Of a stretch of DNA of 64,000 nt, positions 18,170 through 24,596 are shown piece after piece. The notes below the pieces were generated by a model, which did not search any database, was not told the DNA's origin, and was given only the letters and a program-made list of their open reading frames with translations. The DNA is from Gordonia pseudamarae (lineage in GTDB: Bacteria > Actinomycetota > Actinomycetes > Mycobacteriales > Mycobacteriaceae): assembly GCF_025273675.1 (NCBI RefSeq), contig NZ_CP045809.1:2790001-2854000 (forward strand). The letters run 5' to 3'. The stretch's first letter is position 1. Every line of letters begins with the position of its first letter. A program made the position numbers and the translations under genes.

Positions 18170-19087
18170 TCACGACCGGCGATATGCACTGGGCGGAACG
18201 CCGGTCCATCGGGTGAACGATCTGCTGAACGCCGCCGAACTGGTGTATCCGAGGCGGGTCGCGGTCTCGGTGACAGTCAGATCGAGAACATCGAGCATAT
18301 CGATCGCCAACGCGCAGCGTGTCTCCTCTTGCAGGGTGCGGAAGGTGATTCCCTCTTCGGCAAGTCGGCGGCGCATGGTGCGCCCGTCCATGTTCAGTCT
18401 GGCCGCGATCTCGCCGGCGGTGGTCGCGGCGCGGATCTCCTGCAGAAGAATCGCACGGACCCTGGTGGCGAGCTGCCCGCGGTTGAGCCGATTCTGTACG
18501 AGGTCCAGACAATGCTGTTCGCACAGGGCCGCGGTCGCCGGATCGGGCATCGCCATCGGTTCGGCAAGCAGGTCGAGCGGAAACGTGAGTTCGGTGGCCG
18601 GGCGGTCTGCGGTGAACCGGAAATGCCGCATCGGATTGTGCGCGAGATCGGCAAGCATCGCCGTCATTCCGTCGGTCATCTTCGCCGCACGGTCGCCGGG
18701 GAGCGCCAGTTCCAAGCGTGAGTCTCCGAGTCGGTCGAGCAGTTGCGGACTCATACACCGCAACACGATGACGCCAAAGACGATGACGATATCGCGTTCG
18801 AGCAGGAAGTCTCGCACGTCGGGAGGAAGGTGCTTGTGCCGGAACGTTATCCGCGCTGATGACTGGGTGAATCCGGCGGTGATATCGATGAATCGATTGC
18901 CGATCTGCAAAGTTCGTAGTGCGACGTGAAGTGCCTCACCGGCGGTCGGGCTGCTGAGCATCGCGAAACCCAGCAGGCCCCAGTTCGCCAGCGTGAACCG
19001 CTCCGCAGCAGGCACCGACGAGTCCACCGATGTGTCAGATGCGAAGCCGCGGACACCCGTGACGTGACCGCCCGTCACCGGGGACAC
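18170..19087 (-). CDS. AraC family transcriptional regulator with a shortened N-terminal domain
   Basis: About 305 residues from a GTG at 19087; the start is uncertain. The C-terminal 100 residues form the AraC double helix-turn-helix (AGEIAARLNMDGRTMRRRLAEEGITFRTLQEETR, then TVTETATRLGYTSSAAFSRSFTRWTGVPPSAYR). The middle matches the arabinose-binding-type domain from NWGLLGFAMLSSPTAGEALHVAL onwards. In the family about 70-90 residues normally precede that block; here only a short unrelated-looking stretch does, with a possible remnant (VTGVRGFA) of the usual beginning. It may be internally deleted or decaying. It is the last host gene before the integrated element. Confidence 0.75.
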   Translation of the reverse strand: MSPVTGGHVTGVRGFASDTSVDSSVPAAERFTLANWGLLGFAMLSSPTAGEALHVALRTLQIGNRFIDITAGFTQSSARITFRHKHLPPDVRDFLLERDIVIVFGVIVLRCMSPQLLDRLGDSRLELALPGDRAAKMTDGMTAMLADLAHNPMRHFRFTADRPATELTFPLDLLAEPMAMPDPATAALCEQHCLDLVQNRLNRGQLATRVRAILLQEIRAATTAGEIAARLNMDGRTMRRRLAEEGITFRTLQEETRCALAIDMLDVLDLTVTETATRLGYTSSAAFSRSFTRWTGVPPSAYRRS

Positions 19088-19365
19088 CGGAAGCGTCGTG
19101 GCAGATGTCGACCTGACATGACTTTTGAACCTGAGCGCACACCCAGACAGACAAGCGGCGCTCCGTAGGGTATCGGCGTGGAGTTCGACCCCCGCACGCT
19201 CACGGCCGCGTGGCACTACCCGACCCCCGGCCGATCCCGGCCGACGTCGGTGCCGAGTCGTTCGCAGAAGCCGCCGAGAACGCGAAACGGTCCGGTGCCC
19301 CAAGTGGAGAACCGGACCGCGATTGCGCGATACCCCTGATCCAGCACATAAGTGCTGGTCACGAC
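19088..19365. other. host intergenic DNA left of the element, with a possible broken short gene
   Basis: From a GTG at 19179 on the plus strand, about 15 codons read with perfect GC at third positions (VEFDPRTLTAAWHYP). After a C-rich run near 19225 the coding-like signal moves to another frame (PRPIPADVGAESFAEAAENAKRSG). This suggests a frameshifted remnant of a small gene of unknown function. A hairpin follows at 19341-19358. Nothing else is recognisable. Confidence 0.3.
19341..19358 (-). terminator. hairpin, probably the original tRNA-Pro terminator
   Basis: CCAGCAC and GTGCTGG form a perfect 7-bp stem with a 4-nt loop 8 bp beyond the left attachment repeat. In the chromosome before integration this lay just downstream of the tRNA-Pro gene on the minus strand, so it was probably that gene's terminator. 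There is no T-run. Confidence 0.4.
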
Positions 19366-19408
19366 GTCGGGCTGACAGGATTTGAACCTGCGACCACTTG
19401 ACCCCCAG
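19366..19408. repeat. left attachment site: 43-bp copy of the tRNA-Pro 3' part
   Basis: These 43 bp are identical to 26741-26783, and the identity stops at both edges. The sequence is the anticodon-loop-to-3'-end part of tRNA-Pro(GGG), without the 5' half, so it is not a functional tRNA. It marks the left boundary of an integrated element of 7,375 bp (repeat to repeat). Integration into the 3' end of a tRNA gene is the usual habit of tyrosine integrases, and one is encoded next to the other copy. Confidence 0.95.
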
Positions 19409-19472
19409 GGAGCCGGATTGCCTGTTACACAGTCCATCTCGTCTCATGTACTCCAGGTCAGAGCCGGTTAGC

Positions 19473-19504
19473 CGTCCCGCTCGTGTTGGCCCGTCCCGCT
19501 CGTG
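19473..19504. repeat. two 13-bp direct repeats near the left attachment site
   Basis: CGTCCCGCTCGTG occurs at 19473-19485 and 19492-19504, with a 19-bp period. A single TTGGCAAG at 19515-19522 matches the repeated TTGGCAA motif at the right end (26632-26667). These may be integrase or excisionase arm sites. The rest of 19409-19548 shows no gene. Confidence 0.45.
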
Positions 19505-19548
19505 CGTAGCCCTCTTGGCAAGCTCTCGGCACGCTGGCCCACAAACGA

Positions 19549-19583
19549 ACCGACCCCGTCGAGATCGCCTCGACGGGGTCGGT
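19549..19583 (-). terminator. strong hairpin terminator of the element's minus-strand operon
   Basis: A perfect 15-bp stem (19549-19563 with 19569-19583) and a 5-nt loop start 14 bp past the stop of the HExxH gene. On the minus strand it is followed by T-rich sequence (TTCGTTTGT), so it fits a factor-independent terminator closing the element's long leftward operon. Confidence 0.8.
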
Positions 19584-19596
19584 GTGGGTTCGTGGC

Positions 19597-20145
19597 TCAG
19601 CTCTGGTGCAGCCGCCACAGCTCGCCGCCGCCGGGCACGATCGGCCGGGCGGCGGGCCAGGTACCCGCGCGGATCGCCGAGAGCTGCATGGTGCTCTCGT
19701 CGTCGTACTCGCTCAGCTTGAGCGCAGCGTCGACCTGCTCGCCGCTGACCTCGCCAAAGCCGTAGAGGGTTGCGGCAAGCTCGGCGATCGGCGACCACGT
19801 CGTCTCGATCAGGCGACGGGTGCGGTCGAGCGTGCCAGGGTCGCCGCTCGCGACCAGCGCGCGGCGGTCGTCGCGATGAACGCCGAGGCGGTCGGTCACG
19901 GCGTAGGCGCTGAACCTCGGGCCGTGCTCGAACCGCAGCTCGGCGACCGTACCGGCGAGATCGACAACGTCGGGCGTCCCGAGGGGCGCGCGGCTGAACT
20001 CGCAGCGTCCGGCGTGGCCGTGCTCGTCGGGCTCATGAATCACGGCGCGCCGCACGGTCAAGCCCATCACCCGGCCGACGACGGCGTGAGCACTCTCGTG
20101 GATCGCGACCGCAAGCTGTGCTCGGTCAACAGTGTGTTTGGTCAT
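19597..20145 (-). CDS. small HExxH zincin-like protein
   Basis: A 182-residue soluble protein starting at ATG 20145 (MTKHTVDRAQLAVAIHESAH). The motif HESAHAVVG near residue 16 has the HExxH form of zinc metalloproteases and resembles the active-site helix of FtsH/M41-like peptidases. A third metal ligand cannot be assigned with confidence, though Glu/Asp residues follow at 60-80 (TVAELRFEHGPRFSAYAVTD). No membrane span or ATPase domain is present, so it would be a stand-alone zincin. The frame extension upstream to 20229 overlaps the preceding gene and was not used; the ATG overlaps that gene's TGA (ATGA). Its role in the element is unknown: defence, maturation of another protein, or cargo. 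Confidence 0.75.
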   Translation of the reverse strand: MTKHTVDRAQLAVAIHESAHAVVGRVMGLTVRRAVIHEPDEHGHAGRCEFSRAPLGTPDVVDLAGTVAELRFEHGPRFSAYAVTDRLGVHRDDRRALVASGDPGTLDRTRRLIETTWSPIAELAATLYGFGEVSGEQVDAALKLSEYDDESTMQLSAIRAGTWPAARPIVPGGGELWRLHQS

Positions 20146-20318
20146 CGCCTGTGTCCTTCGAGGTAGTGAGTGGCCTTGCGCTGCTGGCGGGTCGGCGGCC
20201 GGTCGAGGCCGATCCGTGCCGACATGCACTTATCGCAGGTGAAGCCATGAACGGTGCCGCGATAGCGGATCGTCGGCGTCCCACAGCCAGAGCAGGCGCG
20301 TAGGTACTCGGCGCTCAC
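20142..20318 (-). CDS. 58-aa zinc-ribbon protein
   Basis: A short gene with two CxxC pairs, CSGC at residues 9-12 and CDKC further on (with GFT before it), a classic zinc ribbon, then a basic tail (RQQRKATHYLEGHRR). GTG at 20318 overlaps the end of the upstream gene, and its TGA overlaps the ATG of the HExxH gene, so it sits in a tightly coupled operon. A longer open frame in the same phase runs through the neighbouring gene and is not supported. Probably binds DNA, RNA or a protein partner; exact role unknown. Confidence 0.65.
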   Translation of the reverse strand: MSAEYLRACSGCGTPTIRYRGTVHGFTCDKCMSARIGLDRPPTRQQRKATHYLEGHRR

Positions 20319-21058
20319 AGCTTGACCCCGAGCGCCCGCAGTTCGTCGGCGGCCGACATACCCGACGGCGTAGCCGGTCGGGTCGTTTCGATCGGTCGCT
20401 CGATCTTGCGCAAGATCGCCGCCGCCTCGCGATCGACGCCGCGCAGTGCCTCGACCAGGCGCTCGCTGGCCGACAAGCGGCCTCGGGTGTAGCCAGGTCG
20501 CACCGCCCGGCCGAGCAGCGCCCCGAGATCGTCGGTCACGGTCTCGGCGTAGGCGGTGAGCTGCGCGGACCACGTACCGCTCACTACGTCGGTCGCCGTG
20601 ATCTCGGGCGCAGCCGGACGCTGCACCTGCTCAGCGAGGATCGTCATTGCTCGCTGGCGATCCTCTACTCGCTCGATATGCCGCGTGCGGCGCGCGGCGT
20701 CGACCTCGGCCACCATCTGCGTCGCGACCCACACGGTCGCCTCGACCTCGGCGACCAGGCGGTCGACCGCGAGACGGAACGTGGCCGGGGCGGGCGCGGC
20801 AACGATCTGCTCGGCCAGCGGGGCGGTGATCTCGCGCACCTCGTCGGCGAGCGAGAACTCGCCGCCGTACTCGACGGTGACGTGTCGCCGCCGCCGTTCG
20901 CGCTGTTCGTCCTGGTTCATGTGCTGCCCTTTCGGTCGGTTCGGCGTGGGCGGTTTCGGCGGGGTCAGCCGACCGGGTCGAGCAGGGCTCGGCGGCGTGA
21001 TTCGGTCGGGTCGCGGGGTCGTCGGCGCTGTCGAACCGCCTCGGCGAAGTGTGAGCAT
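20315..21058 (-). CDS. unknown protein of the element, Pro-rich N-terminus and helical body
   Basis: A 247-residue product if translation starts at ATG 21058, which follows a perfect AGGAGG five bases upstream. The first 46 residues are Pro/Arg-rich and low-complexity; the rest is helical with many Glu, Ala and Arg (VDRLVAEVEATVWVATQMVAEVDAARRTRHIERVEDRQRAM looks coiled-coil-like). ATG 20920 (MNQDEQRERRRR) with a weaker ribosome binding site is an alternative that gives 201 residues. No known motif was recognised. It lies 31 bp after the small-terminase-like gene, so a packaging or regulatory role is possible but unproven. Confidence 0.65.
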   Translation of the reverse strand: MLTLRRGGSTAPTTPRPDRITPPSPARPGRLTPPKPPTPNRPKGQHMNQDEQRERRRRHVTVEYGGEFSLADEVREITAPLAEQIVAAPAPATFRLAVDRLVAEVEATVWVATQMVAEVDAARRTRHIERVEDRQRAMTILAEQVQRPAAPEITATDVVSGTWSAQLTAYAETVTDDLGALLGRAVRPGYTRGRLSASERLVEALRGVDREAAAILRKIERPIETTRPATPSGMSAADELRALGVKL

Positions 21059-21089
21059 GATTCCTCCTAATTCGTTGTTGTCCAGTGCC

Positions 21090-21863
21090 TTACGGCTGGT
21101 TATGCACGACGGTGACGGGTCGCGAACCGCCGAGGCGCTGGCTGAAACCGCCGAGAGCAACCGGCGGCCCGTACCGCTCGGGAGCGCGACGCGCGAGATC
21201 AGGACGACCAGCGGGCGGAATGACCGGCGCGGGTTCGGGCTCGGGCTCGACAACGCCGTCGGTGTCGGTGTTCTGTTGCGACACAACGGGTTCGGTGGGT
21301 CCATCGACGTCGGCCCACGGCTCGGGCTCATCGTCGTTCCCGGCGCTGTGCGCCACGCTCGCGGGCAAAACCGTCTCGCCGGTCCCGTTTCCCTCGGGCA
21401 CCGCCGAACGGGCGGCACCGGGCAGCGTGCCCGCCAACGCCGCCGCCATATCGGGGCGCAGCGCCGCAATGAGGCCGACCGCCGCCTCGGCGAACTCGGC
21501 GTCGGTGACGGTCGAGCCGACCTCGACACGATCGGGCGCGTTGAGGCCGAACAGGCGGCACCGGCGGTCGATCACGCCGAGCACGACCTTGGTCGAGTCG
21601 ACGTCACCGGCGAGCGCCGCGTTCCAGTGCGCCGCCTGTAGCGCGTCGAGGCGCTGCCCTTCCAGTTCGCGCAGCTCGCCGACGGCCTCGACCTCGACCC
21701 GGCCGAGTAGGCGGGTCGCGGCCTTCCGTGCGCCGGACTCATCGCGATAGCCGAGCTGGTCGGCGATCTCGCGCCACGACAAGCCAGTTCGTCGCAGCGT
21801 CACAGCCTCGACGGCCTTGGTGCGTTCCTCGGCGTCGGGGCGCTGTTGCGTGGGGTCAGACAT
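21090..21863 (-). CDS. helix-turn-helix protein resembling phage small terminase subunits
   Basis: A 257-residue protein. Residues about 18-50 form a helix-turn-helix (TGLSWREIADQLGYRDESGA). A helical segment follows, ELEGQRLDALQAAHWNAAL, with AGDVDSTKVVLGVIDRRC and LFGLNAPDRVEV. This ordering (HTH, an L-RLDAL helix, an A-W-AL-GD helix, R-C/A-LFGL-APDRVEV) is what I recall from small terminase-like proteins of actinophages; that comparison is from memory. The C-terminal 100 residues are Pro/Glu-rich and disordered-looking. ATG 21863 follows GGAAGGAA. In an element with no large terminase, a TerS-like protein would suggest redirection of a helper phage's packaging. Confidence 0.7.
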   Translation of the reverse strand: MSDPTQQRPDAEERTKAVEAVTLRRTGLSWREIADQLGYRDESGARKAATRLLGRVEVEAVGELRELEGQRLDALQAAHWNAALAGDVDSTKVVLGVIDRRCRLFGLNAPDRVEVGSTVTDAEFAEAAVGLIAALRPDMAAALAGTLPGAARSAVPEGNGTGETVLPASVAHSAGNDDEPEPWADVDGPTEPVVSQQNTDTDGVVEPEPEPAPVIPPAGRPDLARRAPERYGPPVALGGFSQRLGGSRPVTVVHNQP

Positions 21864-22071
21864 TGGTGGTTCCTTCCATCGGGGGTAGTTCGGACGGGCC
21901 AGAGCGGACAGCCGAGCGGGCGAGGTCGAGGCGACCGGCGGCGACGTAGCCGACGATGGTCGCAAGGCGTGCAGTGAGTGCGTCGTGGTCAAGGTCGCCC
22001 GGTTGGGCGAGCACCGCCGCTCCGAACTCGCGACCGAGGTCGAACACCTCGTCGGTCGTCGGCGCGCTCAT
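21856..22071 (-). CDS. 71-aa acidic unknown protein
   Basis: A small helical protein (MSAPTTDEVFDLGREFGAAV...). Its stop lies inside the start of the terminase-like gene (8-bp overlap), and its ATG overlaps the TGA of the gene before it (ATGA). GC at third positions supports coding. No motif was recognised. Translational coupling indicates that it belongs to the element's main operon. Confidence 0.7.
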   Translation of the reverse strand: MSAPTTDEVFDLGREFGAAVLAQPGDLDHDALTARLATIVGYVAAGRLDLARSAVRSGPSELPPMEGTTNV

Positions 22072-22340
22072 CGGGTCGTCGCCTCGGCGAGCACGGCCAG
22101 CGATCGGGCGATCGACTCCAGAGCGTCAGCGGTTCGCTCGCAGCTCTCAGCGGTCGACACCGCTGCCAACGTCGAGGCGATCTCGGCGGCATCTCGGTAG
22201 CCGTCGACAACGTCGGCCGCGTCGCGTGCTCGGTCGAGCGACGCTCTCGGCGGTAGCGGCTCGCCGTCGACGGTGAGACCAAGCTCGGCCGCAGCTTCTC
22301 GCCGCCGCCGCTCTCGGCCTTGCTCGTGCAGGTCGTTCAT
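22068..22340 (-). CDS. 90-aa helical unknown protein
   Basis: Starts at ATG 22340 (MNDLHEQGRERRRREAAAE) after GAGGGAG. The first 20 residues are strongly charged; the second half (AEIASTLAAVSTAESCERTADALESIARSLAVLAEATTR) is an amphipathic helical segment. It is the first gene after the iteron-like region and the head of the leftward block to 19597. The longer open frame upstream runs through repetitive non-coding DNA and was rejected. Function unknown. Confidence 0.65.
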   Translation of the reverse strand: MNDLHEQGRERRRREAAAELGLTVDGEPLPPRASLDRARDAADVVDGYRDAAEIASTLAAVSTAESCERTADALESIARSLAVLAEATTR

Positions 22341-22722
22341 TTCGGTTTGCTCCCTCGGGTATGGCGGGCTGTGTGTCGGGTGAGTCGTCGGGGTCAGGTC
22401 ATGGGTTCGCAGCTCTCTAATCGGTAGTGATTGGTGGACGTCTGGCAGGGGTGCGCGCCGGGGTGGCCGGGTGCGCGGCCCCCTAGGGGGGCCGTACACC
22501 CCGCGCACCCCTCGCACGCAGCGCCGCGCACCGCCGCTCACTGACCAGGGGAAATAGGCTGTGAACAGGGCAAACAGGTGCGCGGCCTTCCGATCCGCGC
22601 ACGCCCGCGCACTCCGCGCAGACCAACACCGACACGGGAGGTGTTGTTTCGTTTGCGCAGGTCAGAGGGTGCGCGGGGTGCGCGGGCGGGTTCTCGCGTT
22701 CGAGCCGTCGATAAGACACCGC
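22341..22722. other. iteron-like repeat region, candidate replication origin of the element
   Basis: This 382-bp stretch lacks a convincing gene. It holds about eight copies of GTGCGCGG or its complement. A cruciform-forming dyad has 10-bp outer arms (22469-22478 with 22501-22510) around an inner palindrome at 22477-22493 (GGCCCCCTAGGGGGGCC). A second inverted repeat has 7-bp arms (22624-22630 and 22640-22646). It lies immediately downstream of the RepA-like ATPase gene, where small replicons and satellites often keep their origin. Origin function is inferred. Confidence 0.5.
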
Positions 22723-22726
22723 TCAT
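22538..22726 (-). CDS. doubtful 62-aa ORF overlapping the ATPase stop codon
   Basis: ATG 22726 overlaps the TGA of the RepA-like gene (ATGA), which is the usual sign of coupling, and the frame is open for 62 codons. It runs through the GTGCGCGG repeats, giving a low-complexity Arg-rich product with one CxxC near the end (TCLPCSQ). Another reading of the same DNA from GTG 22719 also has Cys pairs. Either may be chance; listed so that it is not lost. Confidence 0.25.
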   Translation of the reverse strand: MSGVLSTARTREPARAPRAPSDLRKRNNTSRVGVGLRGVRGRARIGRPRTCLPCSQPISPGQ

Positions 22727-24030
22727 GCCCCCTCGATCGAGGGCAGCTCGAACGGGTCGAGCGGCGTGATTGCGTGCCACTCCGGCGCGGCGGGAGTGCC
22801 TTTGTTCGTGACCCGGTTTGTCAGCGCGAGGCGGTCGACGGCGGTGCGGATTCGATCGCGCGAAAGCTTCCCGCGCGCCTCGATGGGCAACGTCGACAGA
22901 CCACGCACCGATAGCCCGGGGTGAGCCTCGATGAGCGACCACGTCGCGTTGTCGTCGGCGCGGTGCCCGGCGGCAACGCGCTCGACCCGTGGGTTACCGC
23001 CGATGGTCAGGCGGTGGTCGTCACCGAGTGTCAGAACACCGGGTTCGATCTCGACGTCGCGACCGAACGCCCGCAGCACGCGCGGCGTATCCGAGGCAGG
23101 CGGGCCGTCGAGTTCGATATTCACGATCGCGTCGGGAAAGCCCTCGATCGAGCTGTGTCCGCGTGCGCCACGCTCGGTGTCTTTGCCAAGGTGGTGCACC
23201 AACACCAGCGCCGCCGCGTCAGCCTCGGTTGCCAGGGCGCGCAGCCCTGCCAGTATCTCGACCACCTCGTCGCTGTTCTCGCTCACGCCGAGCGCGCCGA
23301 ACAGGGTGTAGAGGCAATCGACCACCATCAGCGAGCCCGGTTCGATCTCGTCGCACCAGCGGGCGCGTACGGCGTCGCTGCGCACGTCGAGGGCGCGTTC
23401 ACGGCCGCGCAGCGGGCGCAGGTCGAGGCGGTCGAGGTTGACCACGCCGCGTTGCCGGTAGTGGGTGTGCAAGGTGGCCGTGGGCATTTCGGTGTCGAAT
23501 AGGACGACGCCGCAGCCCTCAGGCAGCGTCACCGGGTACTTGCCGAGGAACGGCAGGCCATCGAGGGCAGCGTGCACCAGTTCCTCGACCACGGTTGTCT
23601 TTCCGGCCTTCCGCTCGGCAAACACCCCGAGAGCTGCGCCGCGCGCGAGCAGGTCGGCCACGACCCACCGCGTAGATTCCGGTTCGTACTCGGCGAGGTT
23701 GACCCGGCCGACGATCTGGACGTCGGCAGCGCTGCGCTCGACCGCGAGCTTTCGCGCAACCTCGGCCACCTGATTGCGCACGTCGGCGGCGATTCCGGCG
23801 GCCTGGAGCTGGAGCGCACGTAGCGCGTCGGTGTCGAGTGGCGTCAGTGCGGCGAGCTGTGAGTCGGTCGCACCGGCGGTCACCGCCTTGTCGCCCGCGA
23901 CGAACAGGGTCGGCGGTTTGCTCCCGGTCCCGAACGCGTTGTCGCGCGCTCGACCTTGTCGGCGAGCTTGCGTGCCCACAGGTGCGCCGACGTCGGCAGA
24001 TCGGCGACCGCGAACCGGCAACCGGCCCAC
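22723..24030 (-). CDS. RepA-like / RecA-fold AAA ATPase, main part (5' part in another frame)
   Basis: A DnaB/RecA-fold ATPase of the AAA_25 (RepA) type, expected to act as a replicative helicase or DNA-dependent ATPase. Walker A is FAERKAGKTTVVEEL, Walker B is SLMVVDCLYTLFG, and a sensor-like segment ALVLVHHLGKDTERGARGHSSIEG follows. The C-terminal 80 residues look like a winged helix (LIEAHPGLSVRGLSTLPI). The frame is open from 24030, but coding-like third-position GC begins only near 23945. A GTG at 23883 overlaps the stop of the upstream frame. The most economical reading is one gene from 24218 interrupted by a frameshift in the CG run at 23943-23949. Confidence 0.8.
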   Translation of the reverse strand: MGRLPVRGRRSADVGAPVGTQARRQGRARDNAFGTGSKPPTLFVAGDKAVTAGATDSQLAALTPLDTDALRALQLQAAGIAADVRNQVAEVARKLAVERSAADVQIVGRVNLAEYEPESTRWVVADLLARGAALGVFAERKAGKTTVVEELVHAALDGLPFLGKYPVTLPEGCGVVLFDTEMPTATLHTHYRQRGVVNLDRLDLRPLRGRERALDVRSDAVRARWCDEIEPGSLMVVDCLYTLFGALGVSENSDEVVEILAGLRALATEADAAALVLVHHLGKDTERGARGHSSIEGFPDAIVNIELDGPPASDTPRVLRAFGRDVEIEPGVLTLGDDHRLTIGGNPRVERVAAGHRADDNATWSLIEAHPGLSVRGLSTLPIEARGKLSRDRIRTAVDRLALTNRVTNKGTPAAPEWHAITPLDPFELPSIEGA

Positions 24031-24218
24031 CGCTTGAGGCGTGCCTCGGTCGCCGCTTCACGCTCGGCGGTTGCGCGTGCGGTCGGCGGATCGGCCGGGA
24101 ACGGACTCTCGTGATCGCCCGTGAGCGCGGTAGAATCGACGTCGACCCCGCCCTCGGGTTCGTCGCGGCCGCCCTTAGTCCACTTCGGGCGGCCGCTTTC
24201 ATTGGTACTCAAAGTCAT
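23880..24218 (-). CDS. 5' part of the RepA-like ATPase gene, separated by a frameshift
   Basis: Starts at ATG 24218 (TTG 24212 is better spaced from GAGGGA) and runs 112 codons. The first 94 codons have high GC at third positions and read as a Pro/Glu-rich N-terminus then RLKRWAGCRFAVADLPTS and ARKLADKVERA. After 23949 the third-position signal drops and rare-looking codons appear (ACA, GGA, AGG), while the other frame becomes coding-like. Removing one CG from the CGCGCG tract would join this piece to the ATPase. It may be a sequencing error, a slippage mutation, or programmed coupling through the GTGA at 23880-23883. Confidence 0.55.
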   Translation of the reverse strand: MTLSTNESGRPKWTKGGRDEPEGGVDVDSTALTGDHESPFPADPPTARATAEREAATEARLKRWAGCRFAVADLPTSAHLWARKLADKVERATTRSGPGANRRPCSSRATRR

Positions 24219-24237
24219 TCCCTCGCTTGATAATTGG

Positions 24238-24285
24238 GATCGACGGGGCCAAGCGGCCCGAAGCCAGACCCCGGCCCCGTCGATC
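24238..24285 (-). terminator. 13-bp perfect stem between the xis-like gene and the ATPase gene
   Basis: GATCGACGGGGCC at 24238-24250 is perfectly complementary to GGCCCCGTCGATC at 24273-24285 with a 22-nt loop. It lies between the excisionase-like gene and the downstream ATPase gene on the minus strand. It could attenuate transcription into the replication gene, or be a protein-binding dyad. There is no T-run. Confidence 0.55.
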
Positions 24286-24309
24286 GCCCGCCGTGCGCTT
24301 GGTGGTCTG

Positions 24310-24540
24310 TTACGCCGTCGCAGGCTCGGCAACGTCGAGGTGCAGTTGCCCCCGAACCCACGCGGTCGGGATTCGCACGCGACCGCGAACTCGGATCGCG
24401 GGCCACTCGCCCGCCTTGACGGCCGCGTAGGCGGTCGACCGGCCCACACCGAACACAGCGGCGACGTCCTCGACGTCGGCCGTCGGGCTGCTGGCGATCC
24501 GGTCGAGAGCTGCGCTCGTGTCTGTCTGGTGCTTGGTCAT
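24310..24540 (-). CDS. excisionase-like helix-turn-helix DNA-binding protein
   Basis: A 76-residue protein of the AlpA/MerR-like HTH_17 type: DVEDVAAVFGVGRSTAYAAVKAGEWPAIRVRGRVRIPTAW is the characteristic helix-turn-helix plus wing. Such proteins act as recombination directionality factors and as activators of excision in integrated elements. The ATG is at 24540. It is transcribed away from the integrase side, with 56 bp separating it from the divergent gene at 24597; that space holds an inverted repeat, so it may control both directions. Confidence 0.88.
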   Translation of the reverse strand: MTKHQTDTSAALDRIASSPTADVEDVAAVFGVGRSTAYAAVKAGEWPAIRVRGRVRIPTAWVRGQLHLDVAEPATA

Positions 24541-24552
24541 ACGTCCGTTGTA

Positions 24553-24584
24553 CTCTGATTACGTACTGTCCAGAACACTCAGAG
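24553..24584. promoter_or_regulatory. divergent control region with inverted repeat
   Basis: CTCTGA at 24553-24558 and TCAGAG at 24579-24584 form inverted half-sites within the 56 bp between the excisionase-like gene and the plus-strand gene pair. GTAC steps occur twice in between. This is the likely switch region between the integrated and active states; the binding protein is not identified. Confidence 0.4.
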
Positions 24585-24596
24585 AACGGTCATTAA

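Noticed and set aside
19366..19408. Second tRNA-Pro gene
   Set aside because: Only the 3' part of the tRNA is present; the 5' half and D arm are missing, so it is an attachment repeat.
20319..20573. Longer start for the zinc-ribbon protein
   Set aside because: The added residues overlap the preceding gene in a different frame; the GTG at 20318 gives tight coupling instead.
22483..22719. 78-codon minus-strand ORF with Cys pairs after the ATPase gene
   Set aside because: It runs through the iteron-like repeats with poor codon quality and competes with another frame there; not convincing as a gene.
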